A DNA stretch of 64,000 nt from Gigaspora margarita (lineage: Eukaryota > Glomeromycota > Glomeromycetes > Diversisporales > Gigasporaceae): contig WTPW01000559.1 of NCBI GenBank assembly GCA_009809945.1, positions 168,767 through 232,766 of the forward strand, in the 5' to 3' direction. The translations under genes were made by a program, and so were the position numbers. The notes below the pieces were generated by a model. The model did not search any database. It had not been told where the DNA came from and saw nothing but the letters and a program-made list of their open reading frames with translations. Below are positions 48,706 through 59,514 of this stretch, in pieces (position 1 is the first letter of the stretch; the number at the start of each line of letters is the position of its first letter).

Positions 48706-49201
48706 ATCGGCCGATTTGATTCAGACCCCAAAATCAACCAATCACGATTGAGGTTTATCAAAGAAATTTCGTACTTAAAATTTAGTACAGTGCGAATTTT
48801 CATAAGAACGGCCTTTTTAACTAACCTTGTATTTATAATTAAATACATAGAAAATTATGGTACTTATATATTTAATTATAAGCCAAATGTATGTTAAAAA
48901 GGGCAGTTTTTTTAAAATTTTGCTTCCGAGTTTATCTTGAAGTTGCCTAACCCATCATAACCCATCGTCCCTTTCATAAAAAACCCGAGTATTTCAACAA
49001 ACGGTAAAAGTACTTCTTTCTACAGCTTACCGTAGCTCTTTTATTGGATTTTATTGGTTTTTTAACTTGTATAGACGCCAAAAAAGTTCTTTTGTTAGTT
49101 GTAACAAGTGCTTCGTTTGTTAGTTTTTAACATCACTTAGGAGCAAATTTTCGTGTAACAGTTTATCGAAAAAAGGCCCAAAAAATCAAATCGGCCGATA
49201 T
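48706..49201. mobile_element. TIR element with CATATCGGCC ends
   Basis: CATATCGGCCGATTTGATT at the left matches the inverse of the right end AATCAAATCGGCCGATATG. About 496 bp. No clear target duplication. The outer bases resemble those of the 5657-6085 foldback. It lies just upstream of the surviving part of the kinase pseudogene. Confidence 0.75.
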
Positions 49202-49214
49202 GAGTTTTTTAACT

Positions 49215-50500
49215 CTCAACAAATTTCACGGAAGGTATTGTAGTATAACGCATATCGTATGCTAAAATAATCTTTTTTTTTTTAATAAAATAATATTTTT
49301 TTATCAATGCTTTAATTAGATTTTGAAGCAAATAAATTCATGTTAATACTAATGAACGAAACTGCGTTAATAAATAAAAACAAATGGAACGATAATACTT
49401 TCGACATTCACTGAACGAAATGATCCAAATTTCGAAACGGGTTAGGACATTTGCACAAAACTAAAATAATTCATTGTGATTTGGCAAGTATATTGTTCTA
49501 ATTCCAATTTATTTTATTTTTTTAAATCATGAATTAATTTTATAATCATTTTTATTTAGGATTCTAAAAATATCTTAATAAATGGTGACAAATTTTTAAT
49601 TGCTGATTTTGGGTTATCAAGTCAAATAGATGATACCTACAGCTTTTCATCTTCGATTGCAAAAAGGTATGCCACATATCTTGATCCACATTTTTATTGC
49701 CAGATTGGAAAAACCTGATGAAAAATTAGACATTTACAACTTAGGAGTAATATTTTGGGTGCTTACAAGCGGAATTCCTTCATTTGCATATGTCAATGGA
49801 TTTGCCACTGTTAGAGGCATTACCGCAGTTCTGCAGATTTACTGTAGCACGTGAACCTGCTTCAAGATTGAAAAAAAAGAAGAGAAAGGAAGTGACAAGA
49901 CCCGATTCTGGCCCTATCTCTGAAAGAACTCATGAAAGATCGTGAGCAGACCATGAAGAAACCATCATAAAGCCCCAAGATTCCATTGAAAGAAAGAACA
50001 ACAATCTTTGCCAAACCCGTTCCCTTGTAAGCACAATAAGATAGTGCTTAGCTATAAAATGAAAAGTTTAATTAACGAATTAGATTGATAATCGGTGATG
50101 GAATTAATTTAGTAAAGCTTGTGACCGTGCCAAGCTGTCAAATTTTATACTTACGAAAGATCAAAAAAGTTCGATCTTGTTCTTTTTGATCTTGATCTTG
50201 ATCTTTCGCCCCACATGTAATTTCATCAACATGTACTTGTTTTGCCCACAATAAAACAAGATAACCCATAATTAAGTCGTTCTTTGATCCCATGTGCCCG
50301 ATACGCCTTAGCCTTGCCAAATCGTATACGCCTCACATTATTGGGTATATGGTTGTGTTTGGTGCTGATTGTATATTGCTGTTGCTGCCCAACCACTATT
50401 AACACCATACTTTTTCAGACATCGACAGACTAACGATTCCCGATACGTCAACAGATTATACAAAACTATATAAAAAAATAAGGTTGCAGTTAAAGCTGTT
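49215..50500 (+). pseudogene. Kinase pseudogene, sister of kinase 2
   Basis: It begins with a relic of the exon 3 end (ACGGAAGGTATTG), then a deleted exon 4 (WNDNTF, GLGHLHK-like, IIHCDL with the same GC donor as kinase 2) near 49321-49487. Exon 5 from 49560 reads DSKNILINGDKFLIADFGLS and SQIDDTYSFSSSIA, then frameshifts; a piece of the C-lobe (LDIYNLGVIFWVLTSGIPS) survives in 49727-49790. After about 49808 some 615 bp of unrelated DNA intervenes, and then a short matching piece resumes (IPDTSTDYTKLYKK, about 50432-50478). Clearly dead. Its closest relative here is 36359-38794. Confidence 0.85.
49808..50428. mobile_element. Insert of unknown type within the kinase pseudogene
   Basis: Kinase similarity stops near 49808 and resumes near 50430. 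The insert has higher GC than its surroundings and contains GATCTTGATCTTGATCTTTC repeats near 50170-50212. No TIR, LTR or coding feature was recognised, so only the insertion itself is supported. Confidence 0.5.
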
Positions 50501-51019
50501 AAAAGTAGATTTAACCAATGTTGCAAAATATTGGTTCAAGAGGTAATGACTCATGATAATTCGTTAATTATAAGTTATTACTGCTGGCCACTGCCTAAGT
50601 ACCTAAGGTCTCATTCAAAAAATCCAGATTAGTATCTAATTATGTTAAAGTAACAAACCAATATAGTTATACCCAGGAAATAGGCTGTAAGTAATATCCG
50701 GACTTTAATCATGGGGTGTATTATTTTTGGAGGATACTGTAAGCGGTGGCCAACAATAGGTAGGAACATCTATAAAATAAATTTCTAAGAAATTAATCCT
50801 AACAAAAAAATAAGTTGTTAGATATTTCAATAACTAATAGTCGGTAATTAATGACTGCAATTCTGTAAAAAAATTTATAATTCAGCAAAGATGGAATGGT
50901 AGGTTATATCATGAATTTATTTGACAACTGGATCATGTAAACTTTTGAATAAAGACTATATTTAAGAAGCATTACAATTATATATTTGTACTTATATAGA
51001 TACTGACTTTACGATCAAT

Positions 51020-51660
51020 AGGTTATCCAAATATTAATATACTTTATGGTGTGCCTGAAGGTATGTATATTTCATTTGGAATAAGTCTATAATTATTTTT
51101 CGTCAATTGACTAGTTATTATAAACATTTTAAAAATTCAGGTCCTTCTAGAGAAATTATGATAGTTTTACAATATGCCAATAGCGGAAACTTAAGAGAAT
51201 ATTTAGAAAGCAATTTAAGATTACAATGAAGTGATAAACTTTGAATTGCAAAACAGATATCTCAAGAAGTATTGTACTTACACAGTAAAAACTCTGTTCA
51301 TAGGGAACTTGTAAGTATATTCCTAGGCTTATAAACGCTGTACATTTAGAGAATTTACTAACTTTATTATATTTTCATAGCATTAAAAAAATACCTTAGT
51401 TCATGATGATATAATGTTAATCGCTGATGTTGGCTTTTCATGTAAAATACAATAATTTCAAATGAAGGTATCATGGGAAAAATGCATACGTAGAGCCACA
51501 ACTTTTCAAGAACCCTTCTCGTTTCTATGATTAAAAAAGAAATCTGACGTATATAGCTTGGGTGTGATTTTATGGGAGATTACGGACGGTGGCCACATTT
51601 TCAATCTTTTACATCGGTCGCCCTCAATCAATGAGTCAAAAAATGTAGAAGATAAATTTT
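51020..51660 (+). pseudogene. Kinase pseudogene of another subfamily
   Basis: Exon pieces in order: IGYPNINILYGVPEG (about 51020-51061, then a GT donor); REIMIVLQYANSGNLREYLE (about 51150-51205); IAKQISQEVLYLHSKNSVHR followed by EL (to about 51310, donor GTAAGT); LVHDDIMLIADVGFSCKI (DFG changed to DVG, about 51393-51450); KNAYVEPQLFKNPSRFY; KSDVYSLGVILWEITDG (about 51540-51590). Two TGA stops interrupt exon 2, at sites where relatives have TGG and CGA codons. Further frameshifts occur after VILWEITDG. Different from kinases 1 and 2 in having the GPSREIMIVLQYA form. Confidence 0.8.
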
Positions 51661-52144
51661 ATTTATCTGAAAATCTTTGAAATTGTAATAAAAACATTTT
51701 TATTAGTAAAAAATACTAAATCAATTTTTCATTTCAATCAACAAACTTTTTAAAACAAACCACCTTTTTTTTTATGCCTGCCTTGGAAAGTTTTACAACC
51801 AATAGAGTATTCTAAGAAATCATTCAAGCAACTTTATTACGGGTCTTCATTCATGGTATTATCGAATTACTATTTTACTTCTCACATTAGTAAGTTTTTT
51901 ATGAAAAATAAAAAATTCGGGAAACCCAAAATATAATAACGAATATTTTTATAATTTTGATGACGAAATTGATAAATAATAGAAGAACCAAAAAGGGACC
52001 GCTCAAATATCGATTTCAATGTTTATTTGGATTGGTCATAATAAATGAGCACTAGTACAATTGCTCACTAATCACATCAAAAATGATGCTTGAGAAGATT
52101 TCAATTGCGACATAAATTGCATATTCATTTTATAATAATTCAAT

Positions 52145-52218
52145 AAGTATAAGATATTGGTCATACGATGAAAAATAACAGGACATTTTTTTCATCGTAT
52201 GACCAATATCTTATACTT
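52145..52218. repeat. Hairpin with 31-bp arms
   Basis: AAGTATAAGATATTGGTC ... and its exact inverse flank a 12-base loop (AACAGGAC core). It resembles a minimal foldback element; no target duplication is seen. Confidence 0.7.
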
Positions 52219-52292
52219 ACACGCCAGAATCTCCTACTTTACTAATATCGCAGTAATCACTGATATCACTATTATTACGACTTAGGTAGCTA

Positions 52293-52642
52293 TCCCACAA
52301 AAAATTGTTCACCCCCTAAAATTTTGGCCAATCAAAATTTAAGATCAGGTGTAACGTGATAGTCAAAACAAACGTTTTATTTTTCTAAGTAAAAAGTGGC
52401 GTTTAAAACTAAAAACGCGTTATAGTTGGGGTTAGGGTGAGAACAGCGTAGCGTTAGGATGCTCTATTAGTAAAATTTCACGCGGAACATTTTTAATTAG
52501 GCCGCAGAAGGTGGTTTCCTAATTAAAAATTAAAGCTATTTGTGTTTTTTTGTAAAAAGGTGGCTTCGTTTCGAATTTTACGTTACACCTGATCCTGAAA
52601 TTTGATTGGCCAATATTACAGGGGGTGACAATTTTTGTGGGA
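52293..52642. mobile_element. Shared-core MITE with TCCCACAAAA ends
   Basis: Ends TCCCACAAAAAATTGT and ACAATTTTTGTGGGA, extended inside by GATCAGGTGTAACGT / ACGTTACACCTGATC. The middle carries GGGGTTAGGGTGAGAAC and a GGTGGTTTCCTAATT stretch, the module shared with 54780-55045, 60752-61072 and 62700-62830. No target duplication is resolved. Confidence 0.75.
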
Positions 52643-52729
52643 GAGCAAGGGGCGTTCTATAATTACCAATATACCTCGAATTGCCTGTATAGCTGATATC
52701 ACCCGTATTATTGTTATTCGTGATATTAC

Positions 52730-53190
52730 TGACATCCCCTGAATTCAGGAATTCCAGGAATTCCGCCGGTAAACCCTAATTCGTCGATACCCGGGTCACG
52801 AGTGCATGTGCCTGCACCAGGTCACGTTTCCGGTCTTTTACGCGTGAATGTTAGACCGCGGATTTTGCAGCAGTTTACTAAGCCAAAATACACGTATTTT
52901 GGCGCGTTCACTAAAATAACGGAAAGGCACGGGATAGTGCACCGTGAGTGACACGTGAGGTACGGGATGGTTTCTTTTCACCGTGCCATTTTTGGCACGT
53001 TCACCCGTAAATTTGAACAGTAAATGGACCGCAGTTTACTAAACCAAAATCCACGGATTTTGGCACGTTTTTCTACGGAAATTGCAGTGAAGGAACGGTT
53101 TGTGGACCGTGATTTGCACGTTAAATTTTTTGCAGAGGTACGCAATGGTTGTTTTTCCCGTGCCATTTTGGACTGTATTAAGTACCACTT
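52730..53190. repeat. GC-richer island with a 160-bp direct repeat
   Basis: 52775-52825 matches, in inverted orientation, about 25455-25500 inside the minus-strand kinase relic (AATTCGTCGATACC and CACGAGTGCA landmarks). 52850-52998 and 53010-53175 are imperfect direct copies (GCAGTTTACTAARCCAAAATM and CACGGATTTTGGC-like pieces). The open frame at 53024-53251 comes from this repeat. The family is not recognised. Confidence 0.6.
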
Positions 53191-53690
53191 TTTCTTACAG
53201 GGGTTTAGATCTAAATCTTTATATAAATCGCAGACAATTTTAAAAATGTAAACAGTATATACCTAATATATAATATAAGTCATAGTAAGATCTGTTATCT
53301 TTCTTGTAAGAGATTTATTTTATATTATAAACAAATTAGAAATAATTTATTCATCACCCGGTTGAAACCCCCTCATCCCTTTTTTTTTTTAAAAAAAAGC
53401 TTAACTGGGTATTAACAGGTTAGGAGTAGAAGAAATTAGATGTAAAATTGAACAAGGAATCTTTTTTGTTAGAGCCCAAAGAGTGGTTTCATAAGCAAAA
53501 TATTGAAATATAAGCGACTTTTTTAAAAATATATTTGTTTTACTACAAGACTATTGGACGATCATGGGGTAAATTTTGCGCATTATACAGTATGATTATT
53601 ATATTATTAAAATAGTGTAATTTTTTTTATTATATCATATTATTAATATTTTAATATATAATAGATGTATTGTAGGTTGCTGTGAAGGTA
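53190..53690. other. Intergenic; contains another shared-core segment
   Basis: 53450-53525 matches the shared core (AAGGAATCTTTTTTGTTAGA and GTGGTTTCATAAGCAAAA), preceded by CAGGTTAGGAGTAGAAG. Ends were not defined. No gene. Confidence 0.4.
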
Positions 53691-54110
53691 ATTTTAGTTT
53701 AATGCACAAATGTATGTGGCAAGAAGCTTATTTAATGATTGTTCTTAAAAGACTTGATGTTAATCCAAAATTAGACGAGAAGTTATTCAAGAAACGTTAA
53801 AAGAGGTATATTGATGTTTAATTAATTATAATATTTAAGCCCTTTAACTTATCAATGTGCTTTCATAGTATGTATAAGTTCAAAAGTTTACAAAAAATAA
53901 GCCTTCTTCAACAGAATATTAATAATTTATATGGCATAACCAAAGGTATATGTTTTTTAATTGATATCTGATTTGCATAGAAATTTTAATCTTAATAATG
54001 ATTCATAGATGCCAACACTAAATGTATTAGATTAGCCGCAATTAGTGCAGTCCTATTCGAATCGTGGAAACAATAATGATGCATAATATTGAATTGTTAA
54101 GAACTAAAAA
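53690..54110 (+). pseudogene. Possible kinase remnants
   Basis: A fragment near 53745-53812 can be read as a kinase C-lobe tail (KRLDVNPKL then VIQETLKE in another frame). A following piece ends in LQQNINNLYGITK before a GT donor (about 53890-53946), like the exon 3 segment of the kinases here. Both pieces are short and the reading needs frameshifts, so this call is weak. Confidence 0.35.
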
Positions 54111-54442
54111 AGTTTTTATTGAATAATTAATTCTATTTCGTTATTGTTATTTTGTTAAATTCTTATGTACAAATAAATTGTAACAAACAAAAAAGGAAAA
54201 AAACAAATAAGCTTCTGATGGATTTTAATGTATGAACATTAGATTTATTAATGAAAATAAAAATAATAAGGGATACTGTATATCTCATCTAGTGCTCCGA
54301 ACGGGTCGGTTCGGGTCGGGTTATAGGCAACCCGAACCCGACCCGAAATTTCGGGTCGGGTCGGGTTGAAAACTTTCGGGTTAGCACTTCAACCCGACCC
54401 GAAATTTTTAAAAAAAAATTGCGACCTTAGATGTGAATAAAA

Positions 54443-54624
54443 NNNNNNNNNNNNNNNNNNNNNNNNNNNNNNNNNNNNNNNNNNNNNNNNNNNNNNNNNN
54501 NNNNNNNNNNNNNNNNNNNNNNNNNNNNNNNNNNNNNNNNNNNNNNNNNNNNNNNNNNNNNNNNNNNNNNNNNNNNNNNNNNNNNNNNNNNNNNNNNNNN
54601 NNNNNNNNNNNNNNNNNNNNNNNN
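54443..54624. other. Assembly gap (182 N)
   Basis: Unresolved bases inside a GCGTGACCTTAGATGTGAA tandem repeat within the hAT-like element; the array probably caused the gap. Confidence 0.95.
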
Positions 54625-54769
54625 AAAAAAAAAAAAAAAAAATTGCGTGACCTTGGATGTGAACATTAAAAGAAAAATAAAATTGCGTGACCTTAGATCC
54701 TTAGATGTGAATAAAAAAATGAAAAAAATTGCGTGACCTTAGATGTAAAAAAAAAATTTTATCGCATCA

Positions 54770-55050
54770 TTCCTGATCGACCAATTATTTTGTTTGCTTT
54801 GATTTTACATTAAACAAAACAAATAGCGGCCGGGTTAAGTTTAGGAATAGTGTTTGGTAGATGCAATAACTAGAAGACCCTCTAACCCAAAATTTCGCAA
54901 GGAATTTTTTTTGCTAAAAAAAAGTGTAGTTTCATAGTCAAAATTTTAAGTTAGAAACGATTTTTTAACAGAAAGTTGTTTCGTTTCGATTTCGCGTTAC
55001 AGCTGATCCTGCATCCCGATTGGTCGATCAGGGGTGACAATGCTAACCGC
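54770..55050 (+). mobile_element. Shared-core MITE nested in 54290-55176
   Basis: CCTGATCGACCAAT near 54772 and ATTGGTCGATCAGG near 55020-55033 are inverted. Between them lie AAGGAATTTTTTTTGCTAAA and GTAGTTTCATAGTCAAAATT, shared with 14125-14340 (inverted), 52293-52642, 60752-61072 and 62700-62830. Confidence 0.65.
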
Positions 55051-55185
55051 TATTCTAAAGAAAAAAAAGACTAATCTATATTAAAAATTCGGGTCGGGTT
55101 AATTCACAACCCGAACCCGACCCGACCCGAAATTTCGGGTCGGGTCTCGGGTTGACCCGACCCGTTTGGAGCACTAATCTCATCT

Positions 55186-56630
55186 AGTGAAAGCTTTCAA
55201 ACAACTTTTTAGTGACACTGGAAATTTTGATTAAGATGTAATTGCTTAAATGTGAACGAATGCTATTTCTAAAAATGAACATAGATAATGTTTTCCTTAT
55301 CCATTTCTGCTGACGATAGCCAAATTTATTTGTTTACGTTTTTAACACTTATTATGATTGATTAAGTTTTAAACCATTCCCTCTTCATTTTTGTTCCATT
55401 ATATGGATTATTATTAGCATTATAGGAGTACAGTAGTACTATCCATATATATGTAGAGGATTTTACAAACAAATGAAATTAGCAGATGATGTCAAATTGG
55501 TGGACGGGGAGGTTATATTTCTAGATTAAAATTCGTATTTAAATTTGCATCTGAAAAATTCAAATCCAATATTCCATCTCCTATAAATTAGTATGAGTTA
55601 TGATTAAAATTGGTTTGTTATAAAATTATAAGGATTAACGAATTGGGTAAACAGGGTGAAATAAATAAATTCGTCTCTAACCCTCTTTAAGCATCTGACA
55701 GATAGGCCGGTTGCAGTGATGCAAGTCGATACTTGCAAAATCAACTTGAGTCCGTTAGTTGACTTAAACAAACTGATATTATTATCGTAGGAAGAGCATT
55801 AGACCTGCTGGTTTAAGCTACGTGGATAGTAAACGGGATTTTTGGATAATTAGGACGGGTTTAAATAGAATTGGATTGTGAAGAATAAGAGATATTTCGG
55901 GATAAAAGAATAGGGTGAATTTATAATAATAAAAAGGAATAAGCATGTAGTAGCGAAGAAGAATATATCAAATAATAAATCAATGTATCAATAAATAAAT
56001 AAATCAATTGGTCATAAACTATAAATCAAATAAATCAATAAGAAATCATTTAATACAATATAAGAAGAATTCACACAGAAGACTTTATTATAAAGGAAAT
56101 TCACTCAGACATCGCCTGAAGATACAAGTGGGCGAATATATTGGTCTTTTATACATGCCAATTAGCTCTAATTCCCAGGTCAACTTCCTTCCGATATTTG
56201 CACTCTTTATTCCCATCAACACAAATTAAACTTTCCTCTCGCACCTCTATCTAATTTAAGTCTTACACCCGATTCATTATCACCCGACATTCCTGAATGA
56301 TTGCTTCATTAGGCTAGAAGATTCGAGTAATATATAAAGGCCTGGAGTTATCTTGAGCAATTCAAAGGATGTGTTGATTATTTTACTTAATTGGACGCGG
56401 TATAGAGTTATCAATGTTGGAACATTTGAGATATTAGGGATTCATCGATTATACCCTAACGGTTATCATACATTTATGATAATTACACAGGGTGGGTATA
56501 GGCAGTGTTGTTACTCAGATCGGACCCGGGCTCAGACTGGACTGGACCAGACTCAGACTCGGACCAGACAAAGCTAATCATGTCCGCTGAACAGTTATAT
56601 TGTATAGGCAGACTTTCTAAATTGAATATG
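55186..56630. other. Intergenic, no gene recognised
   Basis: TTTCTGCTGACGATAGCCAAA near 55305 repeats a motif at 40497. 55500-56480 is less A/T-biased and looks unique, but no open frame resembles a known family. CAGTGTTGTTACTC at about 56501 followed by GGACC/GACTGGACTGGACC repeats may be the left half of another hAT-like MITE, with GTATAGG on both sides of about 56501-56600, but no right TIR was found. Confidence 0.4.
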
Positions 56631-56677
56631 CATAATAATAGGGCCCTGAGCAATTTATATACAGCTAAGGTTTTTAA

Positions 56678-57179
56678 GGGTAGGATCATTTATCATATGA
56701 TTTCAGTGGTACAATGAGATTTATATAGAAATTAAAAATGTGCTACTAATAAAACTTTTCACAGTTGTAATCAAATTTGACTAAAATTTTATAATATATA
56801 GAACAAAATGCACGTTATATAATAGTAAAATTTTAATAAAGTATATATTTAAAAAAACTATACTTCTATATATCATAAAGTTTCCCCCAGTTGGCTCAAA
56901 TTTCCCCAGTTACACAAAATGATTAATTTTGAATGGTCGATATCATATGATCATCATATGATTTTGTAAACAACTTTTGACAACTAAAATTTAATTTGTT
57001 ATAACTCGACGAATATTTGACAATTTTAATAAATCTGCTATTTTTAGAATCAGAAAAACCTGCTCTATAATTTTATTAATAGTTCAAAAATGATTTGCTT
57101 AAAAAAATTTTACAAAATTTTAAAAAGAATAAATCAATACCACGAATTTTATATGTAATTTCAATTTGTACCTCTACTC
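56678..57179. mobile_element. TTAA-flanked TIR element, copy C
   Basis: Ends GGGTAGGATCATTTATC and GTACCTCTACTC, bounded by TTAA (56674-56677, 57180-57183). The most diverged of the three family members in the window. Confidence 0.65.
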
Positions 57180-57289
57180 TTAAAAAATTTAATATATTAC
57201 TAAAAACAGAAATTATCTACAGAAAAATAGTCAAAAATAAACATTAATATTACTAAATATAGAAAATATTTACACAAAAATGGTTAATT

Positions 57290-57780
57290 TGTGATCCGCA
57301 TGTGAACTAGTAAAAAATTGTGATTTTCACTATTAAAATTTGCCCTTTTTAGAATCTGGTGTTTCCCTAAGGGCAAATCAATTTTGTACTAAATAAACTT
57401 CTTTTGTGCATATAATAAACATTGTAGAGAAGAAAAATATGAGCATAATAGTAGTTGGAACATTAAAATTGGCCTAGTAGATCATGAAATATAGGTGTAT
57501 TTATCCTCATACTATATAATATAAACAAAAAAGTAAACTAATAGTTGTAAAGACAAAAATGCCCATATCTTGTAATCTGCTAGACTGATTTTAATGTTTC
57601 AACTATTATTATACTTGTAATTATCACCTCTACAACTTTTGTTATGCACATGAGAGAGGTTTACTTAGTACAAAATTGATTTATCCTTGGGAAATACAGA
57701 TTCCAAAAAAGGCAAAAATTATATAGTAAACATATTTCCACAGTTTACTATGTTTTTTCACTGGTTCACATGTGGATCAC
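57290..57780. repeat. Foldback repeat, second copy
   Basis: Arms about 57290-57500 and 57555-57780 are inverted (CATGTGAACTAGTAAAAAA outward, AAAATTGGCCTAGTAGATCAT toward the centre). The same foldback, split by an insertion, is at 12690-13815. Confidence 0.65.
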
Positions 57781-57879
57781 AAATTAAAAATAAGCAAAAC
57801 CAAATATTGACCCTGAGCAATCTATGAACAGCTAACAATTTTTAAAAAATCTTAATATATGACTAAAAATAGAAAATAT

Positions 57880-58470
57880 AGTTCTGCAGGTTGATAGCAT
57901 AGTGGTTGCACTCCTAGGATATTAACTGTTTCCATACATAAGGTTACTAGTTCAAGTCCTACAAACAGTAAAATTTAACTACACATAATCATGTGAAGGA
58001 CAACTTGAATTAGAATGTTAGGACCATGTTTGGACGGCTCAGCCATATCTTGGGCTTGGCTGTGATGGAGGCTCTCTGGACAATTCGAATAGATGTTGTA
58101 TAACCTGTTCTAACAAGTTTGTGTCTGTTGCTCGATGTCTTTGGCCTCAGAGTGAAAAACTTCTAGAAAAATTGAAATGAGAGGTCGAACTTATCTGCTT
58201 GGTGTGTTTCTCTTTAGAATTACTTGGACAGTTCCAGTTAAATCCCCCAGTTGTAAATGGGTCAGCTGATTAAGTTTGGTTGGAATAAAATATAGGATGG
58301 CTTAGTACTGGTTAGCCGCAGTAGAAATCAAAAATAGTAATAGATGCACATATGTAAATCATTACGAATGTACAAAAAATGTAGGACCCTATTGGGTTCA
58401 CATGATTAATTGATCTTAATAAAAAGACTGGCAACATGTGGCTTCAGGTATACACCTGAAGGAATAAAAA
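57880..58470 (+). mobile_element. tRNA-headed SINE with 15-bp target duplication
   Basis: The left end has an A box TAGCATAGTGG (57895-57905) and a B box-like GTTCAAGTCC (57950-57959), the internal Pol III promoter of tRNA-derived SINEs. The body of about 480 bp is GC-richer than its surroundings and has no open frame. The 3' end is an A-rich tail, and AAAAATAGAAAATAT occurs exactly on both sides (57865-57879, 58471-58485). This is clear evidence of retroposition. A reverse transcriptase from an unseen LINE would be needed. Confidence 0.85.
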
Positions 58471-58574
58471 AAAAATAGAAAATATCTACAAAAAATAAGC
58501 ATTAAAATTAATAAATATAGAAAAATAATCAAAAGCAAATTGTTACCTATTTATATATAGCTCAGGGTCCTGTT

Positions 58575-59170
58575 ATAATTAGTTATTTTGAACTAAAAAG
58601 CTTTGAATTTATTTATATATATAATTAAAGGTGTTAAAATAATTGTGGCAGTACTTTTATAATATTACAATTGTAATTCTTCATAGCACAAGTAATATAT
58701 TATCATTAGTTATACCATATTTTACTATAGAAGATACCCTCTTTTGATTAGTACCCCTTCTTGATTTGTACTACATGTAAGTATATTTCAAGGCTATTTG
58801 TTGCGGTGTTTTGTAAAAGACCCAGTTGCAAATCAAAGGCAAATTTACTAATAATATTTTTTTTTTACTTATAGACTAATATATGCTCCTTACAAAAGAT
58901 CTCCACACAACATGCTCTATAACATAAAAAATACTTGGAGTATAAATCAAATTTTTACCATGTGAAATTAAATTATACCCTGGTACCTTATATGGTAAAT
59001 ATGGTAATAGACAGCATATGTTGTAATAAATATCTAAAGTTACAGATTGTAATGGGGATGCAATAACTTAACTCAAAATTAATAAGTACTAAAAGTAGTA
59101 AAGATTAATTGATATGTTCTTTATTTTATTACAAATTTGCTTAGAATTATAGTTATAAGAAATCATACTT
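58575..59170. other. Intergenic with a dispersed repeat
   Basis: 58750-58990 is related to 9380-9560. No gene. Confidence 0.45.
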
Positions 59171-59172
59171 TT

Positions 59173-59475
59173 AGGGGCATCTATAAATAACATTATATAC
59201 CTTTACATAGTAGCTTTTGACCCCTAGACAGGACCCCGAACAATCTATGTGAGGTCATATGTGTAAAATTGCTAATGGAGGGCCTTTTTTTAAAAAAGGT
59301 TATATTTGAAAAGCAGGTATTGGATAAAAAGGTTATATTTGAAAACAGCTAATGGGCTAAAAGGTTATATTTAAAAGAATGCTAATAGGTAAGTTTTTAC
59401 AAATGTTATATTTGAAATGTGGTAATAGAAATAGAGAGCGTTGGTTATTTTTTTTTTTAGAGAGAGTGTTGGTTC

Positions 59476-59514
<39 letters not shown>

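Larger units (their letters stand above)
54290..55176. mobile_element. hAT-like element with GGGTCGGGT-type ends
   Basis: Starts TAGTGCTCCGAACGGGTCGG and ends CCCGTTTGGAGCACTA; ATCTCATC flanks both sides exactly (54282-54289, 55177-55184). Subterminal CCCGACCCGAA motifs are repeated on both sides. It holds a gap (54443-54624), short GCGTGACCTTAGATG tandem copies, and a shared-core segment at 54775-55045 with its own CCTGATCGACCAAT / ATTGGTCGATCAGG ends. Confidence 0.9.
56640..58571. mobile_element. AGGACCCTGAGC-family element hosting three inserts
   Basis: Starts AGGGCCCTGAGCAATTTATA and ends TATATATAGCTCAGGGTCCT. Flanking 8-mers ATAATAAT and GTTATAAT agree at 6 of 8 bases. Internal repeats of the end (CCCTGAGCAATCTATG near 57811) are present. 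It contains the TTAA element 56678-57179, the foldback 57290-57780 and the SINE 57880-58470. Confidence 0.7.
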
